64,000 bases of DNA. Origin: Streptomyces sp. B21-083. GTDB lineage: Bacteria; Actinomycetota; Actinomycetes; Streptomycetales; Streptomycetaceae. Shown one piece after another: positions 9,511 to 20,366 of the stretch. Positions within the stretch are counted from its first letter, which is position 1. Every line of letters begins with the position of its first letter. The translations under genes and the position numbers were made by a program. The notes beneath the pieces were generated by a model that was given only the letters and a program-made list of their open reading frames with translations, had not been told where the DNA came from and ran no database searches. Location: contig NZ_JARUND010000002.1 in assembly GCF_036898825.1 (NCBI RefSeq), positions 310,001-374,000 of the forward strand, written 5' to 3'.

Positions 9511-9535
9511 TCCCCTTGCCCAGCGGGCAAGGGGA
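9511..9535 (-). terminator. Terminator of the GH43/ricin gene
   Basis: A perfect 11-base stem, TCCCCTTGCCC and GGGCAAGGGGA, with a three-base loop lies 30 bases after the stop of the GH43 gene. On the minus strand it is followed by GTTTC. Confidence 0.8.
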
Positions 9536-9565
9536 ATTTCCGTGGGCTTGAACCGGACACCGGTG

Positions 9566-11659
9566 TCAGCAGGAGCGCGAGCCCACGAAGCCGACGCGGA
9601 CGAGCTTCCACTGCTGGTTCGCGCCGCCCCAGTCCGAGTACTGGACGATGCCGGTCCCGTCTGTGGAGGAGAAGCCCGGTACCTCGACGGCCTTCCCGCT
9701 GTTGCGGTTGATCAACCGGACGTATCCGTCCGGTGAGTCCGCCAACCGGAACTGCTGGTTCGCGCCACCGTGGTCGCCCCACTGGTTGATGGCGGCGTTG
9801 TCGGCCGTCGACCAGCCGGAGACGTCCAGCAGCTTGCCGGAGTGCCTCGCCTTCAACCGGTAGTAGCCGTCACCGGAGTCCACGAACTGGAACTGCTGGT
9901 TGGTCCCGTCGTACCGGCCCCACTGCGTGATCGCGGCGCCGTCCGCGGAGCTCGCGCCCGCCACGTCCAGTGCCTTGCCGCTGTTGCGGTTGACCACGAC
10001 GTACCAGGCGTTCGTGTCCACAGTGCCCGCTTGCGCCGTCGGCGCGCACGCACGCAGGTCGAAGCGTTCCACCCGCACTTTGCCGCCGAGGGCCCGGGTG
10101 GCGTGGTTGAAGACGGCGAAGCGGTAGCCCATGAAGAAATGCGGTCTCTCGCTCATGGCGAACGCCGGGCCGAGCGGGGTGAAGGTGGTGCCGTCGGTGC
10201 TGTAGGAGAACGTCGCCTGGCGGCCCGGCCCCGGGCTGATGTCGGCGGTGGCGCGCAGCCAGACGCGGCTGCCGGGGAGGTCGGCGCGGGCCTGCTCGGT
10301 GCCGGTGCTGCTGGTGTTCCAGCTGGTGTCCATGGTCAGGCCGTCGAACATCACCAGCCTGCTGACGCCGTTTAGCCGTGTGACGCCGATCCAGGCGGAG
10401 GAGTCGCGCAGCATCGCCAGCCCGGCCCGGTCGCCGTCCGCCATCCCGGAGCAGTCGAGTACCACGGTCGCGGTGGAGGCGGGGCCCTGGATGCGGCGGG
10501 TGAGGGTGTTACGGGCGTTGTAGAGGTCGTCGGTGACGGTCGCGGTCCTGAGGGTGAGCCCGTTGTCGACGGTGAACGCGCCGGTGTCGGGGTTGTGGTT
10601 CCACTCCCAGTACGGCGCCAGCGCCGTTCCCGCGAAGGTGTCGGCGCCGGTCATCGGTGGGAGCGGGTGCGGGGCGACCGGGTAGGGGTATGTCTCGCCC
10701 CACGTGCCGTCGACGGTCTGGAGCTCGGGCCAGCCCTCGGCGTTCCAGGTGACCGGGGCCAGGGCGGGGACGCGGCCGCCGGGATAGGCGTCGATGAAGC
10801 CCATGTAGTACCAGTCGCCGTTCGGGGTGTCGACCAGAGAGCCCTGGTGCGGTATGCCGCCGCCGGGGATCGGGCCGGGCAGGTTCAACAGCACCTCCCG
10901 CATCTCGTACGGGCCGAAGGGGCCTGAGGTGGACTTCCAGATGTACTGGCCGTTGGGCGGGAGGGTGGCGAAGATGTAGTAGTTCCCGTTGATCTTGTAG
11001 AAGCGGGAGCCCTCCATCAGGTGCATGTCGTCGGGCTTGGTGAGCACGTGCTCGGACCTGACCTCGGTGCGCATGTCCGGGGAGAGCTGCGCGACGCGGA
11101 TCTCGTTGGCGCCGTACGCCACGTACGGGGTGCCGTCGTCGTCGAAGAGCAGCCCCGCGTCGTAGTAGATGCTGCCGATCTCGGCGTGCCGGGTCCAGGG
11201 GCCCGCCGCGTCGGTGGCCCTGTATACGTATGACCGCTGCCAGCCGATCTGGCCCACCCAGTAGAAGGTCTTGTCGCTGGGGCGGTAACGCATCGAGGAC
11301 GCGTAGATGCCCTGGACGTACGCCTGTCCGCCCTTGAGGTCGTACGCGTCGCCGAAGTCGAGGACCGGCACCGAGTGGCCGATGAACTCCCAGTTGACCA
11401 GGTCGTAGGAGCGCAGGACGGGCGCGCCCGGCGAGTAGTGCATGGTCGAGCCGGTGTAGTAGTACGTGTCGCCGACGCGGATGACCTCGAGGTCGGCGAG
11501 GTCCTGCCAGATCACCGGGTTGGTGAACCGCTCCTGCTGGGCCGTCGTGGCCGCCGCCGCGCGCATCGCGCCCATCGCGGGCAGCGTGGCGCCCGCGACC
11601 AGGCCGGCGGTGGCCGCCATGACTCTCCGGCGGCTGTGGGGGTGTTGGAGCCAGGACAT
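9566..11659 (-). CDS. Secreted GH43 glycosidase with C-terminal ricin-type lectin domain
   Basis: The protein has 697 aa. The N-terminus RRRVMAATAGLVAGA fits a Tat signal (twin Arg) cleaved after AAA at about residue 36. A five-bladed beta-propeller GH43 domain follows: DLADLEVIRVGDTYYYTG holds the base Asp, and HLMEGSRFYKINGNYYIF the acid Glu. A beta-sandwich of the GH43 C-terminal type spans about residues 340-545. The end carries three QxW repeats (GGANQQW, GTNQQFQF) of a ricin/CBM13 module. It should release xylose or arabinose from arabinoxylan outside the cell. A palindrome at 11703 lies 44 bases upstream and recurs at both GH62 genes. Confidence 0.92.
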   Translation of the reverse strand: MSWLQHPHSRRRVMAATAGLVAGATLPAMGAMRAAAATTAQQERFTNPVIWQDLADLEVIRVGDTYYYTGSTMHYSPGAPVLRSYDLVNWEFIGHSVPVLDFGDAYDLKGGQAYVQGIYASSMRYRPSDKTFYWVGQIGWQRSYVYRATDAAGPWTRHAEIGSIYYDAGLLFDDDGTPYVAYGANEIRVAQLSPDMRTEVRSEHVLTKPDDMHLMEGSRFYKINGNYYIFATLPPNGQYIWKSTSGPFGPYEMREVLLNLPGPIPGGGIPHQGSLVDTPNGDWYYMGFIDAYPGGRVPALAPVTWNAEGWPELQTVDGTWGETYPYPVAPHPLPPMTGADTFAGTALAPYWEWNHNPDTGAFTVDNGLTLRTATVTDDLYNARNTLTRRIQGPASTATVVLDCSGMADGDRAGLAMLRDSSAWIGVTRLNGVSRLVMFDGLTMDTSWNTSSTGTEQARADLPGSRVWLRATADISPGPGRQATFSYSTDGTTFTPLGPAFAMSERPHFFMGYRFAVFNHATRALGGKVRVERFDLRACAPTAQAGTVDTNAWYVVVNRNSGKALDVAGASSADGAAITQWGRYDGTNQQFQFVDSGDGYYRLKARHSGKLLDVSGWSTADNAAINQWGDHGGANQQFRLADSPDGYVRLINRNSGKAVEVPGFSSTDGTGIVQYSDWGGANQQWKLVRVGFVGSRSC

Positions 11660-11702
11660 AGGAGATCAACTTCCTCACGGGTAAGGGGACCGAGAGCCGG
11701 AA

Positions 11703-11718
11703 GTTCGATATATCGGAC
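11703..11718 (-). promoter_or_regulatory. Palindromic operator candidate upstream of GH43
   Basis: GTTCGATATATCGGAC is a near-perfect 16-base palindrome located 44 bases upstream of the GH43 start. Close relatives lie at 14908 and 25611, upstream of the two GH62 genes. Confidence 0.65.
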
Positions 11719-11865
11719 ATCATTCTTGGATGGCGTCGAGGATCTGGTGGAAAGTGAGCTCGCTGTATCGGCTTTTGGGGCCAGGCGCTGCTCGGTCGGG
11801 AACGCGTGGGCGGCGGTGACCAGGGTGACGTGGTGATGCCGGCCGGTCCGGGAGCGGCCCTCGAA

Positions 11866-11903
11866 TCCCGGGACCGCGGCGGGGAGGGGCTCCGGTCCCG
11901 GGA
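11866..11903 (-). terminator. Hairpin after the SGNH hydrolase gene
   Basis: A perfect 10-base inverted repeat, TCCCGGGACC and GGTCCCGGGA, with an 18-base loop begins eight bases past the stop codon on the minus strand. Confidence 0.6.
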
Positions 11904-11910
11904 GCGGGGG

Positions 11911-13017
11911 TCATCCGGCGGTCAGAGTGGTCCACTTCTGGTTGGAGCCGCCGTGGCAGTCCCACAGTTGGAGCTGTGTGCCGTCGGTCGTGGAGAAGCC
12001 CGGAATGTCGAGGCAGCGGCCGGAGGCGGGGTTGCGGTAGCCGCCGTTGTAGGGCTGCCAGATCTGGTTGGAGCCGCCGTGGCAGGCCCAGAGCTGCACC
12101 TTGGTGCCGTTGGCCGTGCCGAAGCCGGCAGCGTCGAGGCATTTGCCCATGGAGCGCAGGGTGCCGTCGGTGTAGGCGGACCAGTACTGGTTGACGCTGT
12201 CGCCGCAGCTCCAGATCTGGACGGCGGTCCCGTCGGCGATGCCGAAGCCGCTGACATCCAGGCATTTGCCGCCCATGTCGGACTGCACGCGTGCGGGGGC
12301 GGGGGCGGGGTTCCTCAGCCACCCGGCGCTGTCCGCGGACTGAACGCCGCGGTGGAAGGCGTCGGCCATCTTCTGGTAGCCCGCGTCGTTGGGATGCAGG
12401 GCGTCGGCCAGGTCGGCCGTGGTCAGGCCGCCCATGTCCACGTATGCGACGCGCTTGCCCGCGGACTGCGCCTCGCTCACGATCTGGGGGATGGCCTGGT
12501 TGTACGCGGCACGGTACTGCTCCTCCGAGCCGCTGGTGGACACGACCAGGGAGGCCACGAGAACGGTCGCGTCGGGGGCGGCGGCGGTGATCTGGTTGAC
12601 CAGCGACTTCAGCCGGTCGGTGGCGGTGGAGACCTGGTAGCTCTGGTTCAGGTCGTTGGTTCCGGCCATCAGCGTCACGACGTTGGGCCGGTAGCGGGTC
12701 AGTGAGGTGTCGGCGAGTGCGGCGATCTCGTGGATCTTGTAGCCGGAGTGGCCTTCGTTGTCGGGGTCGGACATCGAACCGCTCCGCCCCGTGCCGACGA
12801 AGTCCAGCCGATGGCCGTCCGTCGCGAGCTTGTCCCACAACGGAGCCCGGTAGCCGTTGCCCGTGCTGCTTCCCACGCCCCAGGTTATGGAGTCGCCCAA
12901 CGGCATTACCCGCAAGGGTGTGTTGGAGGCGGCGGAGGCAGGTGCCACACCTGCCGCCGTCATCCCGAGCGCGGCAGTGACCAGCGTGATGAGGGGCAGA
13001 ATCCAAGGCTTTCTCAT
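11911..13017 (-). CDS. Secreted SGNH/GDSL hydrolase with ricin-type lectin domain
   Basis: The protein has 368 aa. The start is set at ATG 13017 because MRKPWILPLITLVTAALGMT begins a normal Sec signal ending in ASA. Block I is VMPLGDSITWG (nucleophile Ser), block III is LMAGTNDL, and block V is DALHPNDAGY (catalytic Asp and His). After a Pro/Ala linker come three QxW repeats, such as GGSNQIW and GGSNQKW, of a CBM13 lectin. Within this cluster a carbohydrate esterase role, for example removing acetyl or feruloyl groups from xylan, is likely but inferred. The 368 bases upstream hold no gene. Confidence 0.9.
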   Translation of the reverse strand: MRKPWILPLITLVTAALGMTAAGVAPASAASNTPLRVMPLGDSITWGVGSSTGNGYRAPLWDKLATDGHRLDFVGTGRSGSMSDPDNEGHSGYKIHEIAALADTSLTRYRPNVVTLMAGTNDLNQSYQVSTATDRLKSLVNQITAAAPDATVLVASLVVSTSGSEEQYRAAYNQAIPQIVSEAQSAGKRVAYVDMGGLTTADLADALHPNDAGYQKMADAFHRGVQSADSAGWLRNPAPAPARVQSDMGGKCLDVSGFGIADGTAVQIWSCGDSVNQYWSAYTDGTLRSMGKCLDAAGFGTANGTKVQLWACHGGSNQIWQPYNGGYRNPASGRCLDIPGFSTTDGTQLQLWDCHGGSNQKWTTLTAG

Positions 13018-13385
13018 GCAGTCGTCCTCTTCTGCGAGTGCGTGCTGAATCTGGCACGGACTTCTCGACGTTCGTGTCGGCAACTCGGCTGCTGTGTCGT
13101 CCCGTTGGCATCGGCGGGCGCATGACGTACTGGCGGAACGGCGTGGTGAGGAACCTGTGCGTAGCCGGCTGTCCGCGACCGCTCCCACAGGGGGCGGGCA
13201 TGCCCGGCCCCCTCGCAGTGAAAGCACTGGCCGGCCACCGGTGGGCGTTGTCACGTTGTCGGGTGGGTAGGGCCTGACGGTGGTGTGTCGAGGCATGGTT
13301 CAGTCGGGCTCCGGGCCCGGTTCGGCGTGCGTCGTTGCCCGCGAACGTCAGGAACACCGGAGCCGGACCTGTGTCACGCCACCGG

Positions 13386-14951
<1,566 letters not shown>

Positions 14952-14998
14952 CTAGACATCCCATGAATGACGTCAATACTTCTCACACGATTCGCGGA

Positions 14999-15108
14999 CA
15001 GAAACGTTCGCAGGCTGAAACCAGACGGCTCCAAGTCCCTTGGTTGCAAGGACCTTTGACGCGAGAGTCAGGTAGCGATGCGGGCGCGGGCTTGGACAGG
15101 CACCGTTG
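14999..15108. repeat. Three-copy 110-base non-coding repeat, copy 1
   Basis: It contains AGGCTGAAACCAG, CAAGTCCCTTGGTTG and TCAGGTAGC, and ends in GCGGGCGCGGGCTTGG. Copies lie at 25699-25808 and 28471-28570. Inside, AACCAGG and CCTTGGTT can pair. No gene is seen. It may be a mobile-element end or a structured RNA. Confidence 0.6.
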
Positions 15109-15164
15109 CAGTACTGGTTGCCGCCGCTCCCGAAAAGGTTGCCACCCGGTCCAAGTTGAGGGCG

Positions 15165-15910
15165 TGATGGGCCACGGGCAGCGGATGCAGGCGGGTGCGT
15201 TCGACCGTCCAACGCGGAGGCCGGCGCCCTGTCTACCTCGCGGTGGACGCGGGTGTTGACCTGCCGCCAGAAGATCGCGCAGGCCCCGCGGAGTTCGGCG
15301 AAACTGCTGTGCTGCTCCCGCAGGTCCGCGGAGGTCGGGATCAGGTCCGTCTTCGCGATACGGACGGTGGCCTCGCCGCCCCCATTTGAACTCGGGATCG
15401 GACGGGACGCAGGCGTGCACTTGCAGGCCGCATTGGCGTCCTGCGGCCACGACTTGAGGCTGACGGACCGCGATCCCGGTGACCCGGTCGATGGTCGTCG
15501 TCTTCTCGTTGTCGGTGAGTAGACGGGTCGGTGCCCCGCCGATCGCCCGCAAGGTGGAGTCGATGCACGAGATCACCGTGGGCGGGGTCCGGTCCCAGAC
15601 CGGGATCACCACCCGGAAGCGGGACCACGCCAGCCATGCGCAGAACAATCGCGTCACGCGCTCGCTTCCACGGCCCGGACCAGGCACTTTCGGGCCCATC
15701 CCCAGTCGAACTGCAACCAGAGACCGGGCTCGGCGATCCACGGCCGGTAAGTACGACGGTGGCCGGCCCGCCACTGCTCCCTTCGCCCGCGCGACCGCCC
15801 GCCGTGTCGTCCGCTCGTCCCCAATGAACCCAGTAGCTGGAGGCGTTCGTGAGCTTGTCGGCTCACACCGTGCGCTGCGACCGGTCGACCCACTCCTCAA
15901 TCTTCGGCAT
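15165..15910 (-). pseudogene. IS21-type transposase (IstA) remnant
   Basis: It starts MPKIEEWVDRSQR and later, across several frames, reads ERVTRLFCAWLAWSRFRVV, TRLLTDNEKTTTIDRVTGIA (catalytic Asp region) and VHACVPSDPEFKWG. It then shifts to KTDLIPTSADLREQHSSFAE. Multiple frameshifts make it dead. The partner istB is absent. Confidence 0.75.
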
Positions 15911-16184
15911 GAATGGGTCGATCAAAAATCTTGTGCTGTCCGCTATCAACTCCTAGGATCCATGCCGTCCGAAGGATCGGCTCACGTTCGCAGTATCGAA
16001 CACACCCGGCGAAGCGGCTTGCGCATGGTGCGCATGCCGGGCATCACAGCACCCGCACCATCCGTCCAGTAAGGCCCTCCCCCGCACGCCTGTGCCGCGG
16101 CCGTGAACCTCCTGTTAGGCCAGGCGCGGCCGGCCCGTCGTCCAACTCGTAGGCGGTGCCTGGGGCACGTCGTACCCCAGCCCC

Positions 16185-16700
16185 GTCCTGCCGCCCCCAC
16201 CCCGCCAGGTCACCCCACTGACCGGCGGCGACACCTTCGACGGAACGACCGTGAAACCGAAGTGGGTAGGGAACCACAATCCGGACCACGACAAGTGGTC
16301 CGTCAACAACGGCCTGACCCTGCGCACCGCGACGGCCACCAACCACCCGCACTGGGCCCGCATTACCCTCACCCACCGGATTCAGGGACCCACCTCCACC
16401 GCGACCATCCAGCCGGACTACGCGACGGACAGCAACTGGAACACCACCGGCACCGAAGTCGCGAGCGCCAACGTCACGGGCGGTCGCAGGCCGCGCGCGG
16501 CCGCCGACATCCACCCCGGCGCCTCCCGTCCGGGAACCTTCTCCCACAGCACCGACGGCACCGACTTCACCCGCCCGGGGCCGCGTTCACCATGGGCAAC
16601 ACCTGGCCGTTTCTTCAGGGGCTACCGCTTCGCCCTTCCAGCTACGCCACGCGGACACTCGGCGGCCCCATCCGCATCGCGCGGTTCGCACTGACCACAC
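16185..16700 (+). pseudogene. Fossil of a GH43 C-terminal beta-sandwich
   Basis: The reading GDTFDGTTVKPKWVGNHNP, then NNGLTLRTATATN and RIQGPTSTATI is parallel to GADTFAGTALAPYWEWNHNP and DNGLTLRTATVTD in the GH43 protein at 9566-11659. An internal section is deleted and the final part (AAFTMGNTWPF and TLGGPIRIARFALT) is in another frame. The catalytic propeller is missing, so this is a broken second copy, immediately upstream of the intact GH43/CBM6 gene. Confidence 0.7.
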
Positions 16701-16779
16701 CCCGAGCACAGCAACGCCTCTCCCCCACATCTGACCAGCTGCTCAGTCCCCCACCCGCAGCACCAGGAAGGACCACACC

Positions 16780-18225
16780 ATGGCCAGTACCGCCGTCCAC
16801 GGGCCAACGGCTCACCCGACCGCAGTGAGATCACCCACCACCGCTACGAGACTCGCCCGGGCAACCTGGGTGCTGATCCTCATGTTGGCGTTCGCCGTCC
16901 TTCCCGCCGCTGTGCAGCCCACGGCGGCCAGGGCCGACAACCCGATCGTGCAGAACGTCTACACCGCCGACCCGGCCCCACTGGTGTACAACGGACGGGT
17001 CTACCTCTACACCGGGCACGACGAGGACGGCTCCAACTCCTCCTTCGTGATGAAGGACTGGCGGGTGTGGTCTTCCGCCGACATGGTCAACTGGACCGAC
17101 CACGGCTCACCGCTCAGCCTGGCCACCTTCAGCTGGGCGTCCACCGACGCGTGGGCGGGCCAGGCCGTCGAACGGGGCGGCAAGTTCTACTGGTACGTGC
17201 CGGTGACGGCTCGGGCGACCGGCCGGATGGCCATCGGCGTGGCGGTGGCGGACAGCCCCACCGGACCCTTCCGGGACGCCCTCGGCCACCCGCTGATAGA
17301 GAACAGTGAGATCGACCCGACCGTCTTCATCGACGACGACGGCCAGGCCTACCTGTACTGGGGCAACCCGAACCTGTGGTACGTCAAGCTGAACGCGGAC
17401 ATGACGTCCTACACAGGCAGCCCCGTCCAAATTCCGCTCACCACCGCGGGCTTCGGCACCCGCACCGACAACCCCGACCGTCCCACGCTGTACGAAGAAG
17501 CACCCTGGGTCTACAAGCGGAACGGCCTGTACTACATGGTGTATGCGGCCAAGTGCTGCTCGGAGTTCATCGCCTACTCCACTGCACCCAGCCCGACCGG
17601 GCCGTGGACCTACCGTGGAACAGTCATGCCCGCCCAGGGCAACAGCTTCACCAACCACCCGGGCATCGTGGACTTTCAGGGCAACTCGTATTTCTTCTAC
17701 CATAACGGCGCCCTCCCGGGCGGCGGCGGCTTCACCCGATCGGTCGCAGTGGAGAAGTTCTCCTACAACGCTGACGGAACGATCCCGACGATCAACATGA
17801 CGACCACCGGTGCCCCCCAGGCCGGTGCGCTTGACCCGTACGTACGCCAGGAGGCCGAGACGATCGCCTGGGGTTCCGGGATCGAGACCGAATGGACCAG
17901 TGACGGCGGAATGGACGTCGGCTGGATCGAAAACGGCGACTACACCAAGGTCAAGGGAGTGGCCTTCGGGGCCGGCGCCTCCTCCTTCGCCGCACGCGTC
18001 GCCTCGGCCACCAGCGGCGGCACCCTCGAAGTGCGCCTGGACGGTCCGAGCGGGTCGGTCGTGAGCCGGTGCGGTGTGCCGAACACCGGCGGCTGGCAGG
18101 CCTGGACCACGGTGACCTGCCCAGTGAACGGCGCGACGGGAACCCATGACCTCTACCTGACGTTCACCGGCGGCAGCGGCTACCTGTTCAACATGAACTG
18201 GTGGCAGTTCACCCGCGCCGCGTAA
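16780..18225 (+). CDS. Secreted GH43 glycosidase with C-terminal CBM6
   Basis: The protein has 481 aa with an ATG start. Signal peptide: TRLARATWVLILMLAFAVL, cleaved near ARA at about 50. The GH43 propeller has YTADPAPLVYNGRVYLYTG (base Asp), SEIDPTVFIDDDGQAYLYWG (helper Asp) and YEEAPWVYKRNGLYYMVYA (acid Glu), all present. The last ~130 residues (RQEAETIAWGSGIETEW to NMNWWQFTR) are a CBM6 jelly roll binding xylan chains. Likely role: extracellular arabinofuranosidase or xylosidase. A very strong hairpin follows. Its last codons and terminator are duplicated at 25811-25955. Confidence 0.94.
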   Translation: MASTAVHGPTAHPTAVRSPTTATRLARATWVLILMLAFAVLPAAVQPTAARADNPIVQNVYTADPAPLVYNGRVYLYTGHDEDGSNSSFVMKDWRVWSSADMVNWTDHGSPLSLATFSWASTDAWAGQAVERGGKFYWYVPVTARATGRMAIGVAVADSPTGPFRDALGHPLIENSEIDPTVFIDDDGQAYLYWGNPNLWYVKLNADMTSYTGSPVQIPLTTAGFGTRTDNPDRPTLYEEAPWVYKRNGLYYMVYAAKCCSEFIAYSTAPSPTGPWTYRGTVMPAQGNSFTNHPGIVDFQGNSYFFYHNGALPGGGGFTRSVAVEKFSYNADGTIPTINMTTTGAPQAGALDPYVRQEAETIAWGSGIETEWTSDGGMDVGWIENGDYTKVKGVAFGAGASSFAARVASATSGGTLEVRLDGPSGSVVSRCGVPNTGGWQAWTTVTCPVNGATGTHDLYLTFTGGSGYLFNMNWWQFTRAA

Positions 18226-18276
18226 CCGCACCGCGTCGACCTGCTCCTCGCGCTGAAGCCCGAGGATTCCGGCCTT

Positions 18277-18321
18277 CCCGTCCGAAGCTTGCGCCGCGTA
18301 ACGGCGCAACCTTCGGACGGG
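18277..18321 (+). terminator. Strong bipartite hairpin terminator of GH43/CBM6
   Basis: The outer stem CCCGTCCGAAG with CTTCGGACGGG and the inner stem TTGCGCCG with CGGCGCAA are both perfect, separated by one C on each side, with a five-base loop. That is 19 paired bases in total, 51 bases after the stop. Confidence 0.85.
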
Positions 18322-18375
18322 AATCCGTTCTCGCTGCCGCTGCCGGGCGCGGCCGGGCGGCCCGTGGGGTAGTAG

Positions 18376-19080
18376 TAACCGCAGCCGTCCTTGCCCGGGT
18401 TGGTGGCCAGGTACCAGGTGGCCTTCTCCAGCAGGCTGGCTGGGTCGGTGGTGGCCACGACAAGCCGGCAGGGTGAGTCGGGGCCGCAGCCGCCCAGGCG
18501 GGCATCGGCGGCCTACCAGGTCTCAATATGCCCGTCGCGGAAGTGCCGCTCCACGGGCGTCCACTCGCCGGGACGCTTGGCATCGTGCCAAGTCAGGGCA
18601 TGGGCAACCTCGATGGGAGTGTGCGGCTGGTCGGCCGGAGCCCAGGTGCCGCGGTGCGGCTTGAGCGCGACCGCGTTGGCCAGGCCGGCCTCGCACAGTG
18701 CGAGGTACCAGTCGTCGCTGACCGAGTAGGCGCAGTCGGCGACCACCGCTCGGCAGCTGAAGCCCGCCTCCTTGCCTCGGGCCGCGAGGGCAGCGTGGCC
18801 AGCTGCGGTTTCGCATGGAAAGCCGGGTCGGACCGGGCGCGGGCGAAGTGATGGGCGGGGGTGTAGGGAGTCGCGTGCAGCGGGTAGTACATGTGGCCGT
18901 CGGTCCACACCGTGGTCACCGTGACGATGCCGTTGTCCGTCTTGCCGTACCGGCCCGGCCACTGCCGGCCCACGCTGGCGGTGGCCGTTCCGTCCTTGCG
19001 ATCCCCGATAGCTGTAAGTCCTGGCGTGGCCCGCGAGGGTCCGGCGGCGACACGTCCCCTGCCACAGCACCACGAAAACC
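18376..19080 (-). pseudogene. IS701-family transposase remnant
   Basis: The readable order on the minus strand is TAIGDRKDGTATASVGRQW, GKTDNGIVTVTTVWTDGHMY (catalytic Asp), AVVADCAYSVSDDWYLALCE and then WTPVERHFRDGHIETW. A stop codon comes next, and SLLEKATWYLATNPGKDG follows in another frame. N- and C-termini are missing and frames shift at least twice. Confidence 0.8.
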
Positions 19081-19429
19081 ACCCAAGTGCTAAGAAAAGT
19101 AGCCCAGTTCCTGCGAGGCCGCGGCCGTGCTGAGCAACTCGGCAGTCACTTCGGCGAGATGTTCCGGTGTGCCGGCGCTCTCCGGCAGTACGACGGAACG
19201 GGCGAGCGGTGTTGCGCAGCAGGCGCCGGGCCGCTCCGATCACCGTGTTCTCCGGCTATCGGCCGGTACTCCACGGGGTGCGAAATGTCGTGGTCGGGTC
19301 GACCATGGCCCCGACCGCGGGTTTGTGTCCCTGCGTGATCGGTCGGGCCTTCGTGGTCGGTGGTCAGGTCGGTGTCAACGGGTTGCTTCGGGTCAGAAGC
19401 AACAACTCGCTCTGACCTGGGAGTTTAAA

Positions 19430-19729
19430 ATGTTCCATGCCAAGCAGGCAGCGGAGGAGCACGCTGCTTCTCCGACCGCTGCGGGCGCTCGGCTGCAGCA
19501 GATCCGGCGCCGGGTCCACCTGGGCTCCATGGGCGTGTGGGCTGCGGTGGCGGCCGGCCCCATCGCGCTGGCCGTCGCCGTGGCCACGCCCGCGACCGTG
19601 GTCCGTGCCGCCCCCGCGACGAAGCCGACCCTCGTGAAGACGACCGTGTCGGCCGGCCCTTCCGGGTACAGCTCTCGCCGAAGGGGCGCTGTCTGCGCGA
19701 AGACGTCGGATCAGGACCTCTTGCGGTGA
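19430..19729 (+). CDS. Short membrane-anchored protein, probable N-terminal remnant
   Basis: The protein has 99 aa from ATG 19430 with GGGAG upstream. Residues 1-30 are polar (MFHAKQAAEEHAAS), and about 33-55 form one membrane helix (GVWAAVAAGPIALAVAVATP) followed by Ala/Thr/Pro. The layout matches the beginning of TcpC-like conjugal-transfer proteins of Streptomyces integrative elements, but the periplasmic domain is absent and the last 25 residues look out of frame. It is probably a truncated gene. Confidence 0.45.
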   Translation: MFHAKQAAEEHAASPTAAGARLQQIRRRVHLGSMGVWAAVAAGPIALAVAVATPATVVRAAPATKPTLVKTTVSAGPSGYSSRRRGAVCAKTSDQDLLR

Positions 19730-19847
19730 ACCCGCGCCGGCCGCCCGCGCTCCGGTGCGGGCCTTCGCCCTCTGTCACCGCGCCGTACGGCCCCCTCCCG
19801 GCAGCGGCAATCCCGCGCGACAGAAGGCTCACCCGGCGCTACGAGGT

Positions 19848-20267
19848 TCACGGCGCCGGTACGGCACCGATCTGCTGCATCACCCCGAGGAGATCGGGCT
19901 GGCCCCGTTCGCCGACGATCCGGCCGTCGGCCAGGTAGTAGAAGTTCATGGCCTGCACCGAGATTTTGTTGCCGCTCGCCGGGATCCCGAAGAATTCACC
20001 GTCGTGGGTTCCCCGCATGGTGAACCGCGCGGCCACGGTGTCGCCTTCGGTGACCGTCTCCTCCAGCGTCCACTGGACGTCGGGGAAGGCGCTGCGCATC
20101 ATCCCAATGACTTCCAGGTACCCATCGGGCCCCCGCAGTGGTTCCGGGTGACTTGGCGCGTGGAACACCGCGTCCGGAGAAATGACCTCGCGGGCGAGAT
20201 CCTCGTTGCCCGTGTTGATGAACTCGACGAAACGGTTCATCACTGACTCGGTGGACTGCGATTGCAT
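19848..20267 (-). CDS. SnoaL/NTF2-like ester-cyclase-type protein
   Basis: The protein has 139 aa; the start is set at ATG 20267 (MQSQSTESVMNRFVEFINTG). The cone-shaped NTF2 fold is indicated by INTGNEDLAREVISPDAVFH, MMRSAFPDVQWTLEETVTEG and DTVAARFTMRGTHDGEFFGI. The C-terminal NFYYLADGRIVGERGQPDLL is typical of ester cyclase/SnoaL relatives. Divergent from a padR gene with a perfect 15-base inverted repeat between them, so PadR most likely represses it. Substrate unknown. Confidence 0.9.
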   Translation of the reverse strand: MQSQSTESVMNRFVEFINTGNEDLAREVISPDAVFHAPSHPEPLRGPDGYLEVIGMMRSAFPDVQWTLEETVTEGDTVAARFTMRGTHDGEFFGIPASGNKISVQAMNFYYLADGRIVGERGQPDLLGVMQQIGAVPAP

Positions 20268-20313
20268 CTTGCTGTGCCTCTCCAGAGACGTTCGGGCGGG
20301 TACCTGCGAGCGT

Positions 20314-20347
20314 AACATCGAATCGATGTTCACATCGATTCGATGTT
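20314..20347. promoter_or_regulatory. Perfect 15+15 inverted-repeat operator (PadR)
   Basis: AACATCGAATCGATG, then TTCA, then CATCGATTCGATGTT. The arms are exactly complementary. It lies in the 99-base divergent gap between the SnoaL-like gene and padR, ending 19 bases before the padR start, so it can control both promoters. Confidence 0.85.
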
Positions 20348-20366
20348 CGCGTGCGAAGATGGACTC